From NCBI GenBank assembly GCA_027475525.1, contig JAMWFC010000049.1, positions 3,518,947 through 3,582,946 of the forward strand: a stretch of 64,000 bases of DNA, read 5' to 3'. Origin of the DNA: Macrolepiota albuminosa (lineage: Eukaryota; Basidiomycota; Agaricomycetes; Agaricales; Agaricaceae). A model generated the notes under the pieces. That model made no database searches. It had not been told where the DNA came from and saw nothing but the letters and a program-made list of their open reading frames with translations. Numbering within the stretch: position 1 is the first letter of the stretch; every line of letters starts with the position of its first letter. Below, piece after piece: positions 25,546 to 36,687 of the stretch. Both the position numbers and the translations under genes were made by a program.

Positions 25546-26313
25546 GCAACTCACGTCCGTGAATCTCAACATCATCATTCACCCGGCTCAATTATTAAAA
25601 TTCCTAGACTATGACTACAAAGTACGTTGTCACCAAGTCAACGCCGCCACCATCAAGCCAGCCAGCTACGAGTCCTTTGCCACTGCGTATAACGCCTCCA
25701 AGGGGGACAACCCCTGCAAATTTATTACCTGTGACCCTGCCACAGGGGATTGGAACTACAACAATTTTCCCATCCCGTGCTCCGTCCTCACCTTTCCCAG
25801 CCTCGACCCTCGCTATGCAGAGTTACGTGCGTTCGGCATACTCGACGATAAAGGAGACATCAACATGTACGCATGGGCCAGCCTGAAGAATGCTCTTCTC
25901 CGCCCTCACCGTGAGGCAGTCTGTAACCAGGCTTGATCAGCAACACGTCGCAGGGAAAAGGAGTTTAAAAAGCGTCGCATGGAAGATGCTAGGCCTGACA
26001 GGTTCGGGTTACCCCCATTCTTCACGGATAACAAGAAGAAACGTGCCGGCAAGGCACTCCCCACCTCCCCCACTGTCGACTCTCTCTCTGCCCTCGAGGA
26101 AATGACCATCAACTCCGTGTTCTTTGAAGCCGTCGCCTAAAGATCAGCAATATTTCGTTATCCTTCATTATCTTTCCTTTAACAAGAAGCCTCACGTTTG
26201 ATCCTCTTTCAACCTTTTATTTTTTTTCATTCACAGATTTCACATATCTGCATTACTCTCTACTTCTTTACTCATAGGTATCCTTCACCCGTTCTCGATA
26301 CCTGGAGGGCGTA

Positions 26314-26546
26314 TGTAACGACCGTGACCGCCTTAGTTATTCGACCCTTAGTTTTGTTATGGCTTTATCTTGTGATTCTTGTCGCTACCGGGTACTCTGG
26401 ATAGCCGAGACTATATAAACTAGTACAGTGCTAGATTACGGTAGCTTCTTCCCAATTATCAGGACTTAACCCGGTTCTATCGATTGTGTGAAGACTCTAT
26501 TCTCTTGTGGTAACACCGTCACAGACGCTGTTCCCACAATGTCACA
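26314..26546 (+). repeat. LTR-like sequence ending element E
   Basis: It starts TGTAACGACCGTGACC, typical of Ty3 LTR starts, and contains a TATATAAA box near 26413. The 3' limit is uncertain: candidate CA ends lie at 26523, 26538 and 26546. No second copy is visible in the window to fix the boundary. Confidence 0.45.
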
Positions 26547-27990
26547 CCGACTAAAGTATTAACTAAATGGTGGGGTTCATAACTTCCGGGGGGTTCACAA
26601 ATAGAATTATCCCGATCGTAGCGGCGCACGCGTGCGCCAATCCCCGACTCATGAAACAATAAATAGTGTAAAACAGTTAAAATTTATTAGCAAATAAAAT
26701 TCAAAAGCAATGCATTGTATTTTGTTCAGCTAGCATAAAAAAAGAGCAGCATGCTTTTCAGTCAGTTTCCATAGTAAAAAGTTGCAGAGGATATTAGAGC
26801 ATTTCTGCAGGGCATTTCAAATTTTCATTACAACTCTCCAAATTTTTGTTAAGCTTGGTTGCCAGGGTTCTCTTGGCTTTCGCACATCACTGATAGATGA
26901 TGGCCAGTTATCATATCTGAAGTTCAATTGTGTACTGAATTTCATACCTTTTTCACATTTTACACATATTTCCTCCTTCCGTATCACTAATAGAAGATTC
27001 CTGAGGGCTCACAGGGAAGAGTACAGAAACTGCTGTGAGCAGTAGATCTCGTACTTTATCGTTCATATCAGAGTTGACGTCAAGAAAGCAAGGTTGCAGT
27101 CATCCGGAGATATCTGTAGGAATTCAAATCTCCACTGCCAAATTTGGTACGGCCAACAACCGGCAGCTCAGCTAATTTTAAGCAAATTTTTGTTATCGAC
27201 CGTCAAATTTAAGCTAAATATCAAAATATGGGCGCTGCAGAAATGCTCTATTCACTGTCAACCACAGTGTGTTTGATATGATGAGTAGGAAAATCATCTG
27301 GATTTTCTTGCAAGTTTCTCTTGTGAGATATGCAAGACAGTTGAAAAGGCACTGCTACTTGAAGTTGTGCTATCCTATTATTCAGCAACTGGCATGCATT
27401 GTTAGGTAAAAAATGATTAAAAAAAAACATGCACCTGAGTTGCAGTTCTGGCAACAAGCAAAAGTTTATCTAAATAAACCAATGGAGCATTCTTGCATCA
27501 CACTTTGACTGTGCAAAATATAATAGTAGCTTCCACTACCTTGTTTCAGAATTAGAGACAAGCTTTTTAAAAGTTACAATATTGTCATCTGTATGCGTGT
27601 AGGTATCATTAGACAGAATTTAAGCAAAAGCACTTCTAAGCTCACTCAACTTCTGCTTGTTACTGGTGCTTGCTGGCTTTGTGGAAGGAGTTCTGCAGAC
27701 ATTAAGCATTCCCCTTACTGTAAAATAAAACAGAGTTTTAGTCTACAGAGAGTAGCATAAGTCAAGGTCTAAGTAAATATCAAGTAAATAAGCTTACCCT
27801 CAGTCACTCCAAGTAATGTGGTCGACTGAGGGTAATCTGTAGTGTATCTTAGATAGATAAAGAAAAATAATTAAGGTTTGATCATAAAGAGTAGCAAATA
27901 CCGATCACAGAGCGTGAAACATAGGGGGTATTCCCAGGAAGGAAATAGGTGATGTGACACTCAGTGGCAACCCAGTCATACTTCAACATT
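26547..27990. other. AT-rich region without recognisable genes
   Basis: No ORF here has family features. It contains a short inverted motif CTCAGTC ... GACTGAG (about 27797-27829), similar to one at 54642-54659. These may be termini of a small DNA transposon, but no complete element could be outlined. Confidence 0.4.
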
Positions 27991-27994
27991 TACA

Positions 27995-28720
27995 GTATTA
28001 CAGTGACTCAAAAAAGTGTCCCAATATTTCATAGCTTTTGAAAAATGGCATTGGCATGTTAGATGGAAGTACCTAAGATTATTCCCTTCTCCATGCTTTA
28101 CAGTATGCATAGTTGTTTGGTCTAAAATATCTTCTCCTTGTAGCCTCCACATATACTACTTCTCATCTAACCCAATCCTGTTGGTCTTTGTTTTATCTGT
28201 TCATAATACTTTTTTCCAGTTCTCCACAGTCCAGTTCTGATGCTTCTGAGTCTATTTAAATTGTAGTTGCCAATATCTAGCTTTAAGCATAGGAACTTTT
28301 CTTTTTATAGCAGACTGATACCCTTCATTTTTCAGTACATTCTATATAGTCTGAGAAGAGACAAGGTTGGAAATAATGTTGTTGATAAAATTGGTGGCCT
28401 GGATGGCTGTATCAAGTCTCCCAGTTGAAATTTGTTGAATAATAGCCTGTTTATCACATGGAATAAGCTTAGCAGGACAGCTTCTGGAATGGTTTTCCTT
28501 GTCCACTTCCAACTCTCTACCAATCCTCCCAATAGTAGACTTCTTTAGACTAGTTTTAGCCTCAATTTAGCACAGAAAATACTCTTCAGCAAGAAGAGAA
28601 GCAACAGCAGAGCATTGTACAGAAGGAGTAACTTTCATAATAGTAGTTGAAGGCCAACCCAGCTTGAACTACTCTAAAATATATCCAAACATGGTCATAT
28701 GACTTTGTTTATATTCTCAC
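27995..28720 (-). pseudogene. Tc1/mariner-type transposase remnant
   Basis: The minus strand encodes, in order, a helix-turn-helix-like stretch (KKSTIGRIGRELEVDKEN), SCPAKLIPCDKQAII, a linker, then QKHQNWTVENWKKVL with a following TDKT (the family has SDET at the first catalytic Asp), a YMWR motif and HTVKHGEGNNL. This order is that of Tc1/mariner transposases. Stops and AT-biased substitutions are frequent. Sequence beyond the first catalytic Asp block, including the second and third acidic residues, is not recognisable. Confidence 0.7.
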
Positions 28721-28929
28721 ATGCAACTTACTCTTTATTTCTGAGTACTAACATCTTATTATTACAACTCTCTACAATCACACACTTCTGTGTTAGCTAC
28801 ATACAGCACTTTAAAGGCTGATATTTATGCATGGTGCAAAGATTACAATTTTGGAGATGCTGAATATTGAAAGTTAATTAAGCTGGGCTTTATTGTTGGT
28901 AAAACAACAAGTCTTACTGATTTTTCAAG

Positions 28930-29355
28930 AGATATATGTCAGAGGACTCTTTATTTCTTCCCTCTTATTTGTTACTCTTTTTTTATTCATTTTCTTATTC
29001 CTTCTGTAATTCTCTCACTTTATTGTTTCTATTTTTTTTAACATTATCTATTAGTATTATTTTTAGCTTTTGAAGTGCTCTGATTCTTTAGCTATCATTC
29101 AAACAAGTATGGGCCCTTCAACACTACATATAGACTGCTTATATAAGCCAGAGTTTTTCAGAGTTTTGTTTTCCATGCTTCAGAGGCCTTAGAAGCATCA
29201 AATCTGGCATAAAAAATCCCTAGACTTGTTCTCTTTAGATCTTCTTTTGCCAGGTGAGTAGTTATTTTGATATTGTTACTATATACTCTAATATATTTTG
29301 GATCTCTTTCTGCTAGCTGTGTGACTGAGCTATAGCCTCTAGAAGTCACTCTTAC
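28930..29355 (+). repeat. LTR-like repeat, direct copy, AT-shifted
   Basis: It aligns by eye with 55115-55635 through many shared words (GTGGGCCCTTCA-like, CTGCTTATATAAGCCAGAGTTT, CCAGGTGAGTAGTTATT, AGCTGTGTGACTGAGC). The differences are mainly C to T and G to A relative to the 55-kb copy. It has a TATATAA promoter-like box near 29136. Confidence 0.65.
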
Positions 29356-29364
29356 AATATGTAT

Positions 29365-29625
29365 AAACTTTAATGGTCAGAAAAGACAAACTCTGTCTTA
29401 TATAAGCAGTTTGTATGCAGTGTTGAAAAGGCCATACTTGTTTGAATAATAGCTAAAAAACCAAAGCACTTTAAAAACTAAAAGTAATATTAATAGATAG
29501 TATTGAAAGAATAAAAGCAGTAAAGTTAAAAAATAAAAGAAGAAAAAAAATAAACGAAGAAGAAGGAAGAAATAAAGAGTAAAAGTGAGAAAATATCAGG
29601 AGTCCTCTAAAATTATCTTGTGTCT
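29365..29625 (-). repeat. Inverted copy of the same LTR-like repeat
   Basis: The reverse complement of this stretch matches the first part of the direct copy (28930-29160), including the TTATATAAG core and the long pyrimidine runs. With the direct copy it forms a hairpin-capable inverted pair with almost no spacer. Confidence 0.65.
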
Positions 29626-31589
29626 AATAGTTGCTTTGCAAAGATGATCCTGAGTTTTGTAGAGCACTTCAGTGCCATCATATATATAGTCAAGAAGGTA
29701 ATATGCTGAGTAAAGCTGCTAGTTAGAAAACATGGGTAAGTATAGAATAACAGTTATTATTGCAAGATTTAAAAATAAATACTTATAAGTATTTATAATT
29801 ATTTAGTCATTATTAGATTCTATGAGTTTAGTTTCCAACAATATTGTTTATATATACTTTGATACTTTAGATCTTCCTCTGCCAGCTATGTGACTGAGCT
29901 GTAGCCTTTAGAGATTGTCTTTACATATTATTTCAGATATATTATAGCATGACATGTTTTAGTTTTAAGCTATATATTGCCTTTTTCTCTTACTATATTC
30001 ATCAGATTACAGCCGTATTTAAGAAAATTTCAGTTGCTATATATTATATTTTTATTGGGCTAATAGATAATAATATTAACTTCTAATTTTGAGTAAAAAA
30101 GCATCTTTGTTGCTATTATATAAAATTTCAGAATAGTTAATTTTTAGAACATGATTTTAACAAAGCATATTTTACTGCTATTATAGCAGAAAAGTCTCTT
30201 GGTTGGTTTTGGAACTGTAATTATCTCTAAAGTAAAAAAAAATTATATATATTCATACATATAAAGAAGCTATTAAATATCAATTAAATTAAGTAGTAGC
30301 ACAAGCTGCAAGAATTCTTTGTTGGTGAAGAGGTCCTAATCTTGCCTATTTTTAGTTTTTCTGCTTTATTTGTGCAATTGTCTATTTAGGCAATTTTCAA
30401 GTTTTTTAATGTTTTATTTGAATTGAAAAGATCTAAGATATTTATTTTAAAAAAAATAAGAATAAATAATAAATTATAACTATATTCTAGTTTTAAAAGT
30501 AAATAAATAGACTTATAAAAATATAAGAAGAATAATTTGCTTATAATTATAGTATAAAAAATATAAATAGATTTGAGCAAAAGTACAAAGCATAAATAAA
30601 GTATTTTATATGCAAAAACTAATAACAATAGCTTTAGCAATGCTTGAATAAATAGAATCAAATTTAAAATAGCAAAAAAAATGCAACTGAAAAAGTAAAA
30701 TATGAAGAGTTTTTTTAAAAAATTATTTTAAAGTTATAATATTAAAATTAATAAGCTATGATTTATGTCTTTTGTCGCTTATTGGAGGCTCTGCTTTTAA
30801 ACTCCCTTCAACTAAGCCTCTATCCAAATCTCACTTTATTTAATTAGGACTTCAAGTATATATAGAGAACTTAGTGCTTAATTCTAGCCTCAACCTCACT
30901 TTGTTTGGTTAAGGCCTTAGTTTTCACAACTCAGTGCTTAATTCCAGTTTTCTTCAACTCTTAAAATATTATTGTAAGCTAAATTGAAATTTTTTTCGAA
31001 TTCTTCAGATTTCTTTAGCCATTTATAAATATCAAAAAAACTAACAATCAGTGTATCAGTAGCCTTTGAATTTTCCCTAATTTTTCAGTAATTTTTCTAG
31101 AATTCTTTTAGCATTTTCTACTAATATCTGCTGAAAAATGGAGCAATTGAATTTTTCTTGGAATTGTTGGATTCTTTAAGCATTTATAAATCCCAAAAAT
31201 AACTAAAATCAGTGTATCAGTAACTTTTGAATTTCTCCTGATTTTTTGGTGATTTTTCTTAGATTTTTCTAGCATTTTATATCAACATTTACTGAAAAAC
31301 AAACTAAAAAGGCAATTCTTTGTCAGTCTTAATCAGAACTGACTAATCACATCATTTAGAAATTTAGATAAAGATATAATATTCTGAAATATAAAAAGAA
31401 GCTAATCAACAATAGACTAGGCTGATTGAAATATAATCTAAATAAAAAAGAGATAATAATAATCTATATAATATTCAATATTTAATGGAGGACATGCATA
31501 TTCATTTAAGATGCATAGACCAATGCATGCAAATTTCATTAAAAAATAAACATAAAAAATAAAGAAAATTTATTTATTGCAAAGATGTG

Positions 31590-32110
31590 ATGCACATGAC
31601 TGCAGCACCTTTGGCAGGACAAAAACTTTTCGGTTGCATGCAGGAAAGCAAAGCCAAACAATGCGCGTGATATCATAGCACATGATGCACGTGATTGTAT
31701 CGACTTTGGCAGGACAAAAACTTTTCGTTTGCGTGCAGGAAAGCAAAGCCAAACAGTGCACGTGATATCACGGCACATGATTCACGTGATTGTATCGACT
31801 TTGGCAGGACAAAAACTTTTCGTTTGCGTGCAGGAAAGCAAAGCCAAACAGTGCACGTGATATCACGGCACATGATTCACGTGATTGTATCGACTTTGGC
31901 AGGACAAAAACTTTTCGTTTGCGTGCAGGAAAGCAAAGCCAAACAGTGCACGTGATATCACGGGACATGATTCACGTGATTGTATCGACTTTGGCAGGAC
32001 AAAAACTTTTCGTTTGCGCGCAGGAAAGCAAAGCCAAACAGTGCACGTGATATCACGGGACATGATTCACGTGATTGTATCGACTTTGGCAGGACAAAAA
32101 CTTTTCGTCA
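31590..32110. repeat. Tandem array, period 95 bp, about 5.5 copies
   Basis: Each unit contains ATTGTATCGACTTTGGCAGG, an AAACTTTTCGTTTGCG-type block, AAAGCAAAGCCAAACAG and a palindromic cluster CACGTGATATCACG followed by CATGATTCACGTGAT. Copies are nearly identical in the middle of the array; the first unit is more diverged. Open frames across it recur at 95-bp offsets in different phases, so they are not genes. The CACGTG cores are bHLH-type E-boxes, which may be incidental. Confidence 0.9.
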
Positions 32111-32139
32111 AGACATAACCCTCTTCTCGTTACTTACGT

Positions 32140-32899
32140 AAGAGAGTCGGGGATGATTTCGGCGTCAAAGAAATCAATAACCGAACCTTGGAGCCTAACA
32201 ATCTACGCATCGAGGAGGTTAAACGAAAGGTCTTGGAAGAGGCCTTGCATGGTGCCCTTTGGATATCCGGATTGGTAAGTTTTATCTCATCGGATGCTCC
32301 CTAGTTGACTCGATGGGATGGTCTAGGCTCAGGTGTTGACTACCAATGGTTATCTGGTAACACTTCGGGAAATCCCTGGGGTTTCTTGAGAAAAACCTGT
32401 TAGAAACACGTTATGTAATTTCTAAATTGTTTTTCTCGAAGTGTAAGCTCTTCCACCTAGATCATCGCAACTTTCTTGGCCGTCTACTCCGATATCGATC
32501 TAACTCGTTACTTACGCTCCGATGCAGCGACTCGATCCTGCGGTCATGCACGTCAGTTGCATCCAAGCTGGCACTCTCCTTGCGCGCATGGGCAATGAAA
32601 ATGTAAAGGCGTGTATCAGTGGTCTCGAGCAATACAGTTACTCGTATGAAGAGGCTGGAGAGCAGGCGGCTGAGATGCACAGAGCGTACGATGCCGCACT
32701 GGCCGGAGAACCACAGTTCAGCCATATGGGTGCCGCGGTCCCAACGAAAACGACGCCGGAAGGTACAGCTGGAGGTCGATATGGAAATGTTGGATGGCCG
32801 ACATCAGCACATGGGCTGGTCGCCACGATAAGCTGTGTACGCCTCATGTTCATGTTGTTTTCCAGAGTTAGGTGGGACGGTGATCTCCACCACGAATAA
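32140..32899 (+). pseudogene. C-terminal fragment of a fungal Zn-cluster-type transcription regulator
   Basis: One exon (about 32140-32274) reads GVKEINNRTLEPNN ... WISGL and ends at a GTAAGT donor. A later exon begins after GATGCAG (32527) and reads DPAVMHVSCIQAGTLLARMG, ISGLEQYSYSYEEAGEQAAE and HRAYDAALAGE, then TAA. This Gln-Tyr-Ser-Tyr-rich helical end is characteristic, in my recollection, of basidiomycete Zn2Cys6 regulators. No Zn cluster or central domain precedes it; the 95-bp tandem array abuts the fragment. It is therefore 5'-truncated and probably non-functional. Confidence 0.5.
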
Positions 32900-33755
32900 C
32901 GTTAACTCCTTCGTTTGTATTACTCGTAGCAGCTTTGACTCATTGGATACTTTCTAAGGTTGTATGTACTGCTTATAATTTTATAGGAACACGCACACAC
33001 TTTCAGACCCCGGCAAGATTTCCAACAGGATGGCCAGAATTCTGAATACATGAATAGGATGTACAGGAACAATACGCTACTAGATGATCTTCTTCTGGTG
33101 AGTATAAAGTGGGGATTCTCCGAAGTGTTTACAGCTCTGTACGTACATGGGAAGCATAGCACAACATGCGCCTCGGAGAACTCTAACTATGCTCCACCAG
33201 TAAAGTGTGGTGCTCAAGTTGAGGCTGTCAGGTGGTATACTCAACTGCATTTATTTTCAAAGTGCAGTTGGGAATTCTCTTCCCACAATAAATGTCAGTC
33301 AGAATAGAATGAAGATCACTGTTAAGTATGGGATGCAATGGATGGGAGGGTGATAAGCAGGGGGTGATATTGCTGCGATATCATGAAGAACTATCAGAAG
33401 CCTAACTAAACCAATAGTTGATGTGTGTATGTGAAACTACTTATGCATGAGTAGTGATGACGGGTGAATAGCAAGGGGTACATGAAAGAAGGTTGTATAC
33501 AGTGCATAGAGTCCTGCTGTGCCAGAAGATAAAAAAATATCGCAAGAACGAAAGATGGATACCAAAGAGATGAAGTAAGCCTTCAAAGAATCCCACGTGA
33601 CTCCCTGAATAGAGCAAGTTTGACTGTATGTAGCGCATCGCGTGCTTCCTGGCTAATGAAGTCCTCGCGCTGCCTGTCAATGAAGTGAAGGAGCAGGTCG
33701 ATGTATTCAAAAAGTGAAGATCTAATCAGTGAGATAGGATAAGATGTGGAGACCG
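32900..33755. other. Intergenic, nothing recognised
   Basis: Short frames exist on both strands but lack motifs, splice continuity or composition typical of coding. No repeat seen elsewhere in the window is present. Confidence 0.5.
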
Positions 33756-34962
33756 TTACACATGGCTTACAGGCAACCCGATCAGACGGAACGCTGGGTC
33801 CATAGGCGAGAGGGCCCCTGGGACGGGAGAGGCGGAGGTAGAGACAGCGACGTCGGGGGAACCATTGTCAATGATGCGGGCTGTACTCTTCTTGTAGCCA
33901 TGGCCATGCCACATCCCCCCACGTATGTTTGCTCGAGATTTGAAGTTTTCGACCCACCCTGGGGAGGCCTTGAATTTTTCGGGGGCGATACCAAGTGCCT
34001 TTGCGACTTCTTTGGCTCGTTCGCGGATAGAGTTGTCACTTACGGCCATTTTTCGAGCTGTGCATTCCTCGACCCATTTTCGCAGTTCTTCCTCGACTTC
34101 TGGGAACTTGGACGGTCTATTCAATGTGTGGTCAGGATAGTGGACGATAGCCTGATACGTTACGTTTTACTCGCCTGCGTTTGGAGACGCGAGCGCCGGG
34201 AATATCTGGTATATTGAGCCACTTGGCCTTGTGCTTGAGGATCTTACTGATCGTGCTGCGCTCAACGTCAAACTCTTTTCCGATGTCCTCCTGGCGCTCC
34301 TGAGGGTGCTCCTGGTGGTACAGACAGATTGCCCTGCGATCGTCGTCCTCGAGGTGGCGCTTCTTTCCCCTGGGTTTTGAAAGCAGCTCTGAGGATTTGG
34401 CGGGGGCACGCGAGGCAGCCGAGACAGTTGTGCGGTCGGGCGCGGCACTGAGGGCAGGAGAGGGGGCTCGTGGTGGAAGTGCACGTGAGGAGTGGAATGA
34501 GTGGGCATGGGGCTCGGGGGTGGAGGACGGGGTCATTGGGTCATATGGCGAGACAGGGCTTGGAATGGTGAGCGAGGGTCGAGCATGTCGCAGCGGCGTC
34601 GACTCGTCGTTATTATTGCCTGTCAACATATGTCCAGTCCCCGAATAAGCAACTGCATTCGGTCGCTAAACGTTACCCGAGCTCGGTCAATGGCCACAAG
34701 TTTCTCGACTGACACTCACTGCCAACGATGATGGCCGTCCCAGCACCTTTTGCGAGAATCCTTGTCCCCATGTCGTTCCTCCGTGCCCACGAGAGGGCCT
34801 GATGCTGGGCTCGAGCCGGGCAAATTCACTCATGAATGGTTGTGGATGTGCATCGGGGCGTCCAGCAGGCGAGCTTGTGTCCTGCATGAGCGGTGAAAAC
34901 ACACCATATGTCTGCTCCACGGGCTGCGTAGTTTCCTCCATCGGTTCTCTCCCTTTTAACAT
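33756..34962 (-). CDS. CENP-B/Psq-type helix-turn-helix DNA-binding protein (364 aa, 3 exons)
   Basis: Exon 1 is 34962-34720; intron 1 (34719-34666) has a GTGAGT donor and TTTAG acceptor; exon 2 is 34665-34175; exon 3 is 34116-33756. Intron 2 (34174-34117, 58 nt) is best modelled as GC-AG: AG/GCGAGT, a CCTGAC branch, AATAG. This restores the frame across KRRPSKFPE. The first third is Ser/Pro-rich and likely disordered. A Psq-type HTH follows (DDDRRAICLYHQEHPQE ... STISKILKHKAKWL), then a CENP-B HTH (FPEVEEELRKWVEE ... SPGWVENFKSR). There is no DDE transposase domain, so it is a stand-alone nuclear DNA-binding protein, probably derived from a pogo-type transposase. Start could also be the in-frame Met at 34941. 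It appears intact; target unknown. Confidence 0.75.
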
Positions 34963-36687
34963 TTATTCTTCCTTCCCCTTTCCGGCGATCCAAGTCACGC
35001 TCAGACTTCTTCGCCACAATTCTCCATCTCTTCAACTCCACTGCTGTTGCTTAGGGGTCCTTCATCTATCTGTCATCGGGCTCTCCCTCAGATATATCTG
35101 CCTCGAGTTCATCCTGAGACTCCTTCTTTACCAACCTCTATGGTAACGCGATATCATCTGCCCTGCCCGGAAATTAACTTCCCATGTCCAGTTCTGCTGC
35201 GATCATGCCAAACTCCCACCCAACAGTACCTATCGATTGATCATTCCAGCCCGTTTACTTTTCTACCAGCTTGTAAACCAGCTTCCCGCGTAACTCGCAA
35301 ATCCGTGCGGGTCCACCACAAGGCTTTGCACCCTTCTTGATTTTCTCCATTAGTTTTGTTTTCAGAATCTCCATTTCCCCTTGATTACCAATCCTTCTCG
35401 CCGCCTTACCGGTGTGGCAAACATGTTTTCTGTGTATGTACAATCGCACATGACTCAGTGACATTCCATCATCCACTGGAACAAGCCCTTGAATCCAAAT
35501 TTCGTTTAAAATATCCCTTTTATGTCACTTTGAAAATTTATAACGATTCCAAACATGTTCATCCATCGTCCAATTCATCCATTGCTGAATTCCATCACAA
35601 CGAGGCGCTTGGGCCAAATCATGCTTCCGAAGTGTATTGGTCTTTAACGGCACCTCTTAACCTCTAGTTGGTATGTTCATCCTGCCGATATCATTAACCA
35701 GATGACTAGCGTCAAGAGTATAGCTCTCGGGCCCCGATTTAGATTTGTTACAGCTGATTTTTGCTTCCGACGTGTCCTGTCCCTGCTTAGTTCCTTTCTG
35801 GAATGGGGGGAATGTAAAATGGGAAGAATTTCTTGACCCCGTCTGAGGATTCAGACACCCTATTTCCGATGACACTTTACTTATTACTAGGAATGAACGG
35901 CTCCAGATGAAAACTATATCAATCCACGTCTTCATTTGAATTTTTGCCATATTAATATCATATGTACCTCAAGATATCCTCTATATTCAAACTTAAACGA
36001 CACAATCAACGAGCCAGTCATTCGGAAATGTAGGGTCAGGTGGCCCATCCACCCTTTCGTTTTCGTCCTTCATCCGGTTTTCTAATCAACCAGAATCCCA
36101 GATAGTTTAGATGACTGTCCAGATAGGCGGCACCTGCCCGAGCCGTTGTTAAACTTGGGTAAGGTTGTTCTGTATCGGAACCGTCTGTCCGTCAAATCAT
36201 GTAAATATCTTCTATGGACTCTCGGTAGACATGAGGCTTGGTGTGAACCACTTTACCCCCATAGTCTCAGGCTATCCGAAGAAGCGACAAGAGTCTTCCT
36301 GGAATCCCTCATTCTTGTGGTATCTCCACCTCTAACTAGAGGTTGTTCTAAGGTCTATCCGCTTCCATGAATAAACATACGTTAATTGCCATTAACTTTA
36401 GTTTTTACACGGTCCATCACACGGCCCATCATTCCTCGCATCCATCAGCACGTCGCTTAGTAGGTGTCCCGCCCATCATTGCGCCCCTCCCACCGTCGTT
36501 CATCACAGCGAGCTCAACCATACCTTCAAAATGTATATAAAAATCTCGGAAAAATCAGAATAAATTATGTTTTTGCAGTCGGCTAAGGTTGGATGTTTGC
36601 TGAGCAGCTGTCTGTAATTTGTCATCACGATGGCACTGATTCAACCATTGCTGTCGCTGTATAATCGGTAAAGAAAGTCACAACCTT
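34963..36687. other. Intergenic, no gene supported
   Basis: Several 70-100 codon frames are present on both strands, but none shows a domain, splice continuity or homology within the window. The sequence directly upstream of 34962 should hold the promoter of the CENP-B-like gene. Confidence 0.45.

Larger units (their letters stand above)
20490..26140 (+). pseudogene. Unknown 220-codon ORF split by the copia insertion
   Basis: ATG at 20490 opens 24 codons plus one base up to 20562. The frame resumes exactly at 25551, after the copia element and its GCAAC target duplication. It continues to TGA at 25934-25936, then in the same frame to TAA at 26138-26140. The N-terminus has a Pro/His/Cys stretch (HYAPHPCLAKCPDGF), the middle is globular-looking (PAQLLKFLDYDYK, SYESFATAYNASK) and the C-terminus is basic (ATRRREKEFKKRRMED). 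I do not recognise the family. Its place between an integrase tail and an LTR suggests retrotransposon cargo; a small host gene is the alternative. The TGA probably replaces an Arg CGA. Confidence 0.5.
19271..26546 (+). mobile_element. Ty3/gypsy element E, 5'-truncated, interrupted by a copia element
   Basis: Plus-strand RT and integrase tail (19271-20174) are followed by an extra sense-strand ORF (20490-26140, split by the copia insertion) and an LTR-like end starting TGTAACGACC at 26314. Joining these as one element is an inference from orientation and spacing. RT abuts the 3' end of the element C LTR directly, so the 5' half has been lost or replaced. Confidence 0.55.
28900..31560. other. 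Very AT-rich repeat graveyard
   Basis: Base composition shifts strongly to A/T and no gene is present; open frames here are low-complexity Leu/Ile/Phe/Lys translations. Decayed LTR-like fragments are listed separately. Other pieces resembling the 55-kb LTR occur at about 29860-29935 and 30330-30420. Two partly repeated blocks (about 30990-31110 and 31160-31280) share phrases such as AATCAGTGTATCAGTA. Confidence 0.6.

Noticed and set aside
30386..30661. 91-codon hydrophobic frame resembling a membrane protein
   Set aside because: AT-rich low-complexity translation (Leu/Ile/Phe/Tyr) within the repeat graveyard; no conserved features.
31590..32110. CRISPR-like array
   Set aside because: Tandem units are contiguous with no unique spacers, and the genome is eukaryotic.
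31695..32118. Series of 60-86 codon frames repeated along the 95-bp array
   Set aside because: The period is not a multiple of three and frames appear on both strands, so they are by-products of the tandem repeat.
33744..34217. 157-codon plus-strand frame
   Set aside because: It lies opposite the CENP-B-type gene, whose domains and splicing are convincing.
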